Source: an uncultured Umboniibacter sp.
Lineage (GTDB): Bacteria; Pseudomonadota; Gammaproteobacteria; Pseudomonadales; DSM-25080
Length of the DNA: 64,000 bases
Reading direction: 5' to 3'
NCBI RefSeq assembly: GCF_947497555.1
Contig: NZ_CANMGY010000005.1
Span: 62,001-126,000, forward strand
Shown: positions 58,098 through 64,000 of the stretch, piece by piece
Layout: each line of letters begins with the position of its first letter
How positions within the stretch are numbered: the stretch's first letter is position 1
The notes under the pieces: model-generated
The model's database searches: none
Told to the model about the DNA's origin: nothing
What the model saw: only the letters and a program-made list of their open reading frames with translations
Position numbers and translations under genes: made by a program

Positions 58098-58893
58098 TGA
58101 AAACGTCCTCCTGACGTCGTTTAACGCGAATTTCACCATACTGCTCAGATTGCACGATATCCAGAAGTGACTCTTTGATCAGCTCCATGATAGCAAGGAA
58201 TGTCACCACGACCCCCTGCCGCCCTTCGCGTCCGTCAAACAAATCGCTAAAGCGTGAGAGTTCGGTGCGCCCCGCAAGGCGGTCGAGAATCTGCGACATC
58301 CGCTCACGGGTACTCAGCTGTTCGCGAGCAACCTGATGTGATTCAAACATGCTGGCACGCTTCAACGCTTCCGCGAAGGCCAGACTCAACTCACCTAGAT
58401 AGACATCGGGGTGAGCTCGCTCAACGATTGGCGCGTAGCTCGCTGGTTCGGCTAAATAAATTTCTCTACCCACTCTAGGAAGGTTATCTATTCGCAACGC
58501 CGCAGCCTTAAATCGTTCATACTCCTGTAAACGGCGGATCAATGCTGCCCGAGGATCTTCATCATCGTCGTCGTGCTCGGAACTCCGGGGCAACAGCATT
58601 CTTGATTTGATTTCAGCCAGTGTTGCCGCCATCACTAAGTATTCAGAAGCCAACTCAAGCTCAAGGCTATGCATCATCTCAATATAAGACATGTACTGGC
58701 GAGTGATCTCAGCGACGTTGATGTCGAGTATGTCGATGTTTTGCTTGCGAATGAGGTATAAAAGCAGATCCAGCGGACCTTGGAACGATTCCAAGATCAC
58801 CTTCAGCGCATCGGGAGGTATAAAAAGATCCTTTGGCAATTCTGTAACAGTCGCTCCTGCGACGATTACTCCGTCATCGGTTTCGTTGTCCAC
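58090..58893 (-). CDS. scpA: Segregation and condensation protein A
   Basis: Kleisin subunit of the SMC complex, 267 residues from GTG 58893. That start has AAGGG upstream and avoids overlap with yciO; the longer frame to 58977 would run 44 bases into it. It shows the N-terminal SMC-neck-binding segment FQGPLDLLLYLIRKQNIDI and the C-terminal winged helix VTFLAIMELIKESLL. An acidic linker (HDDDDEDP) lies mid-protein. Confidence 0.93.
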   Translation of the reverse strand: MDNETDDGVIVAGATVTELPKDLFIPPDALKVILESFQGPLDLLLYLIRKQNIDILDINVAEITRQYMSYIEMMHSLELELASEYLVMAATLAEIKSRMLLPRSSEHDDDDEDPRAALIRRLQEYERFKAAALRIDNLPRVGREIYLAEPASYAPIVERAHPDVYLGELSLAFAEALKRASMFESHQVAREQLSTRERMSQILDRLAGRTELSRFSDLFDGREGRQGVVVTFLAIMELIKESLLDIVQSEQYGEIRVKRRQEDVFNG

Positions 58894-58933
58894 GCCAGCA
58901 CCCTTTGTTGAGATATCTATGAGTGTACCGATT

Positions 58934-59569
58934 TTAAGCGGGCTCGTCAGCGAAAAATGGCGTCCAGTCGCCCGCACCCCTTCGAATCAATTCCGGAACA
59001 TGTGACGTTAGATCAATCATCGTCGTTTCCTCGGGAGGAACGGAGCCGCCGTCAATGATGAGGTCTAATTCATGTTCCCAGCGTTCACGAATTTCTATCG
59101 GGTCGAACAGCGCGTCATTTTCATTGGGTGGAATCATCGTGGTGCTAATAATCGGCTCGCCCAACTCTAGCAGTAACGCCTGTGATATCGCATTATCCGG
59201 CACGCGAATACCAATGGTGCGTCGCTTTGGATGCATCATCTGTCGAGGGACTTCGGTGGTAGCATTGAGAATAAAGGTGAACGCGCCGGGCATAGCGGCT
59301 TTTAACATTCGATAATCCGTGTTATCGACCTTGGCATACACCCCAACTGACGACAGGTCACCGCAGACCAAGGTCAGCGGATGCTTGCTATCTAAGCCAC
59401 GAATTCGACGGATCCGTTCAATCGCGCGCTTGCGACCCAACATACAACCCAACGCATAACCGGAATCCGTTGGATAGGCAATAACTCCGCCATCTCGCAT
59501 GATGGCAACGGCTTGACGAACCAAGCGGAGCTGCGGGTTATCGGGGTGAATTTGGAAAAACTGACTCAT
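58934..59569 (-). CDS. yciO: YciO family protein (YrdC/Sua5-like)
   Basis: A 211-residue member of the YrdC-like fold. ATG 59569 overlaps the previous stop by four bases (ATGA) and gives MSQFFQIHPDNPQ, nearly the same as E. coli YciO; a longer frame upstream lies inside rnm. PTDSGYALGC and KRRTIGIRVPDN mark the nucleotide- and threonine-site regions. It is a paralogue of the threonylcarbamoyl-AMP synthase, but its own role is not established. Confidence 0.93.
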   Translation of the reverse strand: MSQFFQIHPDNPQLRLVRQAVAIMRDGGVIAYPTDSGYALGCMLGRKRAIERIRRIRGLDSKHPLTLVCGDLSSVGVYAKVDNTDYRMLKAAMPGAFTFILNATTEVPRQMMHPKRRTIGIRVPDNAISQALLLELGEPIISTTMIPPNENDALFDPIEIRERWEHELDLIIDGGSVPPEETTMIDLTSHVPELIRRGAGDWTPFFADEPA

Positions 59570-60426
59570 AATGCTTCTCCTGCTACGAGGGCAGATACAA
59601 CACTTGCCGTATTTTCGGGCAACTGCGGAAATCTTCCCACCCCGCGGCCACCCCAAGAACTATTATGGAAGTCACTACCTCCCGACGCAATCAGCCCATA
59701 TTTAGCCGCTCGGTCGATCAGGGACTGCACACCGTTTAATTGTAGATCAGGTGTTGCCACTTCGATGGCTTGACCGCCGCATTCTGCGAAATCAGCCATC
59801 AACGACTCCAGTTTGCTGCGGGTCATTTTGTAATGCATTGGGTGGGCAATCACGGCAAAGCCACCCGCCGCTGAAATTGCTTCAACCACTGCACTGATAT
59901 CAGGCCACTCAATGCTCGCGGCCGCTGGCTTGCCGTTACCCAACCAACGATCAAAGACCCTACCTGTATCATTCACTAAGCCAAGATTAACAACAACTTG
60001 GGCGAAATGTGGCCGGCATAACTGCCCTTCTCCGGAAAGCTCCTGAGCCATTGCAAGGATGTCATGATCGCCGCCTACCAACTTATTCAAACGGTTAGCA
60101 ATCTTCGCGTTACGTTCGTTTCGCAACGACGTCTGTAGATCAATCATTTCTAGAATGGCCGAATGCGTGACATCAAAGCCAAGACCCACAACATGAATAT
60201 TTTGTCGTTGCCAGCGCGATGATAACTCGATGCCGCTGATCACTTGAAAGCGATCTCCAGCGGCAGCGCGAAAGCGCTCAATACCGGCTGTTGTATCGTG
60301 ATCAGTTAGTGCCGCTGCAGTGATACCTGCGGCAACGCAGAATTCGGCTAATTCTTCAGGCGAATGGGCGCCATCCGATAAATTCGAGTGAAAGTGGAAA
60401 TCCCAAGTATTGATTGCGTGTTTCAT
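59566..60426 (-). CDS. rnm: 5'-3' exoribonuclease RNase AM (PHP domain)
   Basis: A 286-residue PHP-domain enzyme formerly called YciV, which trims 5' ends of rRNAs and removes short oligonucleotides in E. coli. Metal-binding motifs are visible: FHFHSNLSDGAHSPEEL at the N terminus, ALTDHDTT, VIAHPMHY and GGSDFHN. It is the first gene of the leftward yciO-scpA-scpB-rluB run and is divergent from yciB, an order shared with other gammaproteobacteria. Confidence 0.94.
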   Translation of the reverse strand: MKHAINTWDFHFHSNLSDGAHSPEELAEFCVAAGITAAALTDHDTTAGIERFRAAAGDRFQVISGIELSSRWQRQNIHVVGLGFDVTHSAILEMIDLQTSLRNERNAKIANRLNKLVGGDHDILAMAQELSGEGQLCRPHFAQVVVNLGLVNDTGRVFDRWLGNGKPAAASIEWPDISAVVEAISAAGGFAVIAHPMHYKMTRSKLESLMADFAECGGQAIEVATPDLQLNGVQSLIDRAAKYGLIASGGSDFHNSSWGGRGVGRFPQLPENTASVVSALVAGEAL

Positions 60427-60490
60427 GTAGGTGACTTAATCATTTCTCTTCATTATGATGGCACAAACCTAAATTGTCGATGTGTGAGTA

Positions 60491-61075
60491 ATGAAACAAC
60501 TTTTTGAATTTATTCCGTTAGTCCTATTTTTCCTCGTGTACCAAGCTGATGGACAGACGATTAGCCTGTTTGACTATAGTTATACCTTTGACGGTATCTA
60601 CTCCGCTACGTGGGCACTCATGATTAGCTCAACGCTATTCTTCTTGGTTGATGTTGTGAGTACCCGTAAAATTGATAAACGCACTTTCTGGACCACCGCG
60701 GCTATTCTCATTTTGGGCTCTGTGACACTCCTGTTACGCAGCGCAGAGTTTATCCAATGGAAGCCAACACTGGTTAACTGGGCATTGGCCCTCGGAATTC
60801 TAGTACCCAAATTAATGGGCCGTCGCTCGTGGCTGAAGCTGGCGATGCAAACGCAAATGTCCCTGCCAAACCCAGTGTGGTCAAAGCTAGAGTGGACTTG
60901 GGTTGTTTACCTCAGCTTCGTCGGGGCACTAAATTTGGCGGTAGCCTATAATTTTAGCGAAGCCACTTGGGTTGATTTTAAGTTCTATAGCTCCATCGGC
61001 TTTAGTGTCGCTATTATGCTAATCACCGCCGCCATTTTGCTACCCGCTTTAAAAGAAGAAAATTCAAAGGATTAG
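60491..61075 (+). CDS. yciB: Intracellular septation protein A-like (YciB)
   Basis: Inner-membrane protein of 194 residues with about five helices. FEFIPLVLFFLVY at the start, LVDVVSTRKIDKRTFWTTA, and the family signature LNLAVAYNFSEATWVDFKFY near residue 150 identify it. It is linked to envelope and septum synthesis. It begins the rightward run to the end of the window. Confidence 0.94.
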   Translation: MKQLFEFIPLVLFFLVYQADGQTISLFDYSYTFDGIYSATWALMISSTLFFLVDVVSTRKIDKRTFWTTAAILILGSVTLLLRSAEFIQWKPTLVNWALALGILVPKLMGRRSWLKLAMQTQMSLPNPVWSKLEWTWVVYLSFVGALNLAVAYNFSEATWVDFKFYSSIGFSVAIMLITAAILLPALKEENSKD

Positions 61076-61081
61076 AGAACT

Positions 61082-61381
61082 ATGTATTACGCCATCATTT
61101 CTCAGGATGTACCGAATAGCCTTGAACTGCGTCTGAGCGCTCGTCCTGCCCACATTGAACGACTCGTGGCGCTAAAAGATGAAGGTAGATTACTCGTAGC
61201 GGGGCCTCACCCGGCCATCGATAGTGAGGATCCGGGCGAAGCCGGATTTAGTGGCTCGTTGGTGGTCGCAGAGTTTGAGAGTTTAGCTGCCGCACAAAGC
61301 TGGGCTGATGCAGACCCCTACGTAGCGCGCGGCGTTTATGCTAACGTGACAGTTAAACCCTATAAGGTGGTTCTACCCTAA
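61082..61381 (+). CDS. yciI: YciI-like protein
   Basis: A 99-residue protein with a ferredoxin-like fold. [17 protein letters not shown], the histidine in RPAHIERL and the aspartate region [11 protein letters not shown] are in the expected places, and [11 protein letters not shown] is a strong signature. The histidine-aspartate pair could form an active site, but activity is unknown in general. It overlaps the next gene by one base. Confidence 0.94.
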   Translation: MYYAIISQDVPNSLELRLSARPAHIERLVALKDEGRLLVAGPHPAIDSEDPGEAGFSGSLVVAEFESLAAAQSWADADPYVARGVYANVTVKPYKVVLP

Positions 61382-61980
61382 TGTTCCGTTCTCTGTTACT
61401 CCTTTTAATGTGTTTATTGGCAGTTTCTGCCCATGGCAAGCATTATGAGATGTTTACCGATCTTGGCACTATCTACATTGAAACCTTTGATGAAGAGGCA
61501 CCTATCACCACTAAAAACTTTGCGACTTACGTTGCCGATGACTTCTATAAGCACCTGATCTTTCATCGGGTTATCGATGACTTTATGATTCAGACTGGGG
61601 GTGTCAACACCGTGCTAGATACTCCGGAAACACGAGATCCCATCGAAAACGAAAGTCGCAATGGTTTAAAGAATATCCGCGGCACCCTGGCCATGGCCCG
61701 GTGGAGCGATCCTAACTCGGCTGATTCACAGTTTTACATCAACCTTAAGGAAAACCCGCATCTAGACCCTAGCGAAGAGAGCCTGGGCTACACTGTGTTT
61801 GCCCGTGTTGACTGTGGTATGACGGTGGTAGATGCCATCGCGAAAGAACCCGTACGCCAATTTGAGACGTATCAACACTTACCAGCCAACCCAGTTCGGC
61901 TAATTTGGATTAAGGAAATCGAGAGCGATAATCATGGTTATACTCAGTGTAAACATCAACAAGATAGCATTGATTCGTAA
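61381..61980 (+). CDS. Periplasmic cyclophilin-type peptidyl-prolyl isomerase
   Basis: A 199-residue cyclophilin with a signal peptide ([19 protein letters not shown]). Catalytic-region motifs are FHRVIDDFMIQTGG, RGTLAMARWSDPNSADSQFYINL and LGYTVFARVDCGMTVVD. The tryptophan of the cyclosporin site is not obvious, as in other bacterial cyclophilins. The last 15 residues (HGYTQCKHQQDSIDS) go beyond the domain and lie in the overlap with pdxJ. Confidence 0.93.
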   Translation: MFRSLLLLLMCLLAVSAHGKHYEMFTDLGTIYIETFDEEAPITTKNFATYVADDFYKHLIFHRVIDDFMIQTGGVNTVLDTPETRDPIENESRNGLKNIRGTLAMARWSDPNSADSQFYINLKENPHLDPSEESLGYTVFARVDCGMTVVDAIAKEPVRQFETYQHLPANPVRLIWIKEIESDNHGYTQCKHQQDSIDS

Positions 61981-62692
61981 TTCGCGCGAAGGCAACAATC
62001 CAGATCTCGTTAGCTACGCCCGCCGCTGTATTGAACTTGGCGCACAAGGGATTACCGTTCACCCGCGCCCCGATCAGCGCCATATCCGCGCTAACGATAT
62101 CGCGCCCCTGGCTGCGCTGTGCACTGAATTTCCAAGCATTGAATATAATATTGAAGGAAATCCGAATGCGGAGGCCCTAGGCAGCTATCCCGGATTCCTC
62201 GAATTAGTCCGGCAGGTAAAACCCGATCAAGTTACATTAGTCCCAGACAGCGATGATCAGCTCACTTCTGATCACGGCTTTGACTTAAGTGGTGACAATT
62301 CGTTACTGGAAAAACAAATAGCTTTCTGCCAAGAACTCGGCTGCCGCGTATCATTGTTTATGGACGCGGACGAGGAGCAGATTAGGCAAGTTCCAAGTAC
62401 CGGCGCAGACCGAATCGAGTTCTATACGGGTCCGTTTGCCGACGCATATAATCGTTCAGAGCAGGAAGCTAAGGATAGCTTTTTACAATATTCTAAGTGC
62501 GCGCAATTAGCCCACTCTTTGGGTTTAGGTATCAATGCCGGTCACGACCTTAACCTTGATAATATGGCCCTCTTTAAAGCTCTGCCTGAGCTCAGTGAAG
62601 TAAGTATCGGTCATGCCCTAACCATCGAATCCCTTGATATGGGATTGGCGAATACGCTTACACGCTATCGCGCCCTACTCGCCGATGCGTGA
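61934..62692 (+). CDS. pdxJ: Pyridoxine 5'-phosphate synthase
   Basis: Condenses 3-amino-2-oxopropyl phosphate with deoxyxylulose 5-phosphate to pyridoxine 5'-phosphate. It has 252 residues. SVNINKIALIRNSREGN, GITVHPRPDQRHIR, the catalytic glutamate region YNIEGNP, and GLGINAGHDLN are clear. The wording of these motifs is nearer to the variant found in Bacteroidetes and some marine gammaproteobacteria than to E. coli PdxJ. It overlaps the cyclophilin gene by 47 bases in another frame. pdxH lies at 10865. Confidence 0.95.
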   Translation: MVILSVNINKIALIRNSREGNNPDLVSYARRCIELGAQGITVHPRPDQRHIRANDIAPLAALCTEFPSIEYNIEGNPNAEALGSYPGFLELVRQVKPDQVTLVPDSDDQLTSDHGFDLSGDNSLLEKQIAFCQELGCRVSLFMDADEEQIRQVPSTGADRIEFYTGPFADAYNRSEQEAKDSFLQYSKCAQLAHSLGLGINAGHDLNLDNMALFKALPELSEVSIGHALTIESLDMGLANTLTRYRALLADA

Positions 62693-62724
62693 GTTTGACC
62701 GTCAAGGCCCGAGTCTAAGCTCCC

Positions 62725-63564
62725 ATGATTGAGCTTGAACGGGTCGGTTTCATCGGTCAGGGGAAATTAGCTCGCGGACTCTCAGGTCTGATTCATCAAG
62801 CCTATCCAAGCGCCGAAATACTGATTTCGTCTAGATCCGACATTGTGGAGCCGTTAGCGTTTTGGTCCATCGCGACGTTCGCAGACCTCACCAACATTGA
62901 CCTGCTCGTTCTGGCGGTAACCGACGCGGAAATAACGTCGGTCGCGCAGCAGCTTAGCAAACTGGCTATCAATCCTAGGCTCGTTATTCACTGCTCAGGA
63001 AGCCTTGGGGTTGAAGCCTTATCCCCGCTGATGGAACAACCCTATATGCTAGCCGCCGTTCACCCAGCCTATAGTTTCACCGGTGCGTTCGTAGGCTTAG
63101 ACACCTTTCACGGCTCAACCTTGGCGATTGAATCGTCGGCCGTTAATCAGCCTTCTCTGGAACAGCTATTTTCGCCACTATCAGAAAACTTAATCTTTAG
63201 CGAAAACATCTCCAGAGCGCATTATCACGCGGCTTCGGTCATGGCATCGAATTTACTCGTAGGTCTTTCCTCCGCGGCACAAACGGTAGCCGAGCAATCG
63301 GGAATCTCTGCGGAGCAAGCGGCCTCCCTAGTCAATTCGCTGATGCGCAACACCCTAGAGAACCTGCAGCAGAATTCGCCCAGCGATGCCCTAACCGGCC
63401 CCGTAAAACGCGGTGACATTGCGACCGTCGAAAAACATTTGAGCGCCCTGTCTCTCAATCCTGAACTTCGTGATGCCTACGCCAGTCTGAGCGCCATTAT
63501 TACGGAGCTAGCACACGGGAACCAGGCAGCGGGCGAGCAACTGCACAAGGTACTTAAAAAGTGA
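62725..63564 (+). CDS. Rossmann-fold DUF2520 protein
   Basis: A 279-residue protein with an N-terminal NAD(P)-binding domain (VGFIGQGKLARGLSGLI, residues 7-23) and a C-terminal helical DUF2520 domain (HYHAASVMASNLLVGL, ALTGPVKRGD). It resembles ketopantoate reductase and pyrroline carboxylate reductase in layout, but no substrate is known. Only a weak ribosome site precedes the ATG. It overlaps the next gene by four bases (GTGA). Confidence 0.9.
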   Translation: MIELERVGFIGQGKLARGLSGLIHQAYPSAEILISSRSDIVEPLAFWSIATFADLTNIDLLVLAVTDAEITSVAQQLSKLAINPRLVIHCSGSLGVEALSPLMEQPYMLAAVHPAYSFTGAFVGLDTFHGSTLAIESSAVNQPSLEQLFSPLSENLIFSENISRAHYHAASVMASNLLVGLSSAAQTVAEQSGISAEQAASLVNSLMRNTLENLQQNSPSDALTGPVKRGDIATVEKHLSALSLNPELRDAYASLSAIITELAHGNQAAGEQLHKVLKK

Positions 63565-63977
63565 AGAGATGGGACCAACTGCTCCAGGATATACCTCTTC
63601 TTCAGGCTTTAAATACAGAGCCCTATGACCTATCTCCAAAAAGCTCATCGAGTTTCCTTTTGGCCCCCATTACATTGCACCGCAATCATAAGCTGAGCAT
63701 TTTTGGCGGATCTATTAGCCTACTGACTACGACTTTGGGTTGGTTTCACGTTGCCCAGCAGCTTAATGGCGCCGCCCTTCCAGCACTAGTCATTCGGGAG
63801 CAGCAGGTACAGTTTTTGAAGCCGATTAGCAATGACGCCCTGTTATGCGCCAGGATTTTAGCTGAGTCACAGCACAATGGACGAAGAAGCTTTGCTGTAG
63901 AGGTAGCAGTTTATGATGCGGAGGTCGGCCTTTTAGGTGCCAAGGCAGACCTCGAATACGTCCTGCTAGACGAATAG
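63561..63977 (+). CDS. YiiD_C-type hotdog-fold thioesterase
   Basis: A 138-residue protein matching the putative thioesterase domain found at the C terminus of YiiD. Features are IFGGSISLLTTTLGWFHV in the central helix and VIREQQVQFLKPISNDA on the following strands. It starts with GTG overlapping the DUF2520 stop, so the pair is coupled. The acyl substrate is unknown. Confidence 0.83.
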   Translation: MKRWDQLLQDIPLLQALNTEPYDLSPKSSSSFLLAPITLHRNHKLSIFGGSISLLTTTLGWFHVAQQLNGAALPALVIREQQVQFLKPISNDALLCARILAESQHNGRRSFAVEVAVYDAEVGLLGAKADLEYVLLDE

Positions 63978-64000
63978 ATCGCGACGGATTGTTTACTTCT

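Noticed and set aside
58894-58977. Upstream extension of scpA
   Set aside because: It overlaps yciO and precedes the family's start; GTG 58893 with AAGGG upstream fits better.

Overview
The window reads as a chromosome segment of a marine-type gammaproteobacterium close to the Pseudomonadales/Cellvibrionales branch. Three things suggest this: the order gyrA-serC-pheA-(tyrA::aroA fusion)-cmk-rpsA-ihfB-lapA-lapB-pyrF, the order thrS-infC-rpmI-rplT-pheS-pheT-ihfA, and an infC gene that starts with AUU. No phage, insertion sequence, CRISPR array or replication origin was seen. Genus and species cannot be read from the sequence alone.

Layout. 0.5-4.4 kb: AT-rich accessory genes (3-hydroxyacyl-CoA dehydrogenase family, flavin monooxygenase, membrane diguanylate cyclase). 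4.4-8.1 kb: electron-transfer flavoprotein genes etfB-etfA, divergent from ETF-ubiquinone oxidoreductase. 8.2-10.7 kb: a MarC-family protein, an NTF2-like protein, selD and tRNA-Pro. 10.9-18.6 kb: pdxH and the translation block ihfA-pheT-pheS-rplT-rpmI-infC-thrS, read leftwards. The thrS leader has a clear promoter and a hairpin that presents a threonine-anticodon-like CGU. 18.8-26.2 kb: an outer-membrane and secreted group made of an Oar-like TonB-dependent receptor, an S1/P1 nuclease, thymidine kinase, and a lipoprotein with an HEWVH metalloprotease motif plus a small exported partner.

26.3-28.6 kb: a tight operon of a 48-residue DUF2256 zinc protein, an iron-sulfur (6-4) photolyase-like protein and TspO. 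28.7-30.7 kb: a VOC-family protein and a DUF1254/DUF1214 lipoprotein. 31.0-35.8 kb: a four-gene operon that appears to encode a complete glucosylglycerate cycle (glycerate kinase, phosphatase, glucosyl-3-phosphoglycerate synthase, GH13 phosphorylase). 36.1-39.5 kb: a bacterial voltage-gated cation channel with an unusual acidic filter, an M14-like peptidase, DM13 and YcxB-like proteins, and a decayed 3' fragment of a flavin monooxygenase related to the intact gene at 1.65 kb. 39.6-42.2 kb: tRNA-Val, uvrB and three identical tRNA-Asn genes.

42.2-64 kb is conserved housekeeping sequence: comEA-like, pyrF, lapBA, ihfB, rpsA, cmk, aromatic amino-acid synthesis, serC and gyrA on the minus strand; ubiG and yciK on the plus strand; then rluB-scpB-scpA-yciO-rnm on the minus strand, divergent from yciB-yciI-cyclophilin-pdxJ-DUF2520-thioesterase. 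Many neighbours overlap by 1-8 bases, which suggests translational coupling. Several starts were moved from the longest reading frame because of Shine-Dalgarno position or family length.
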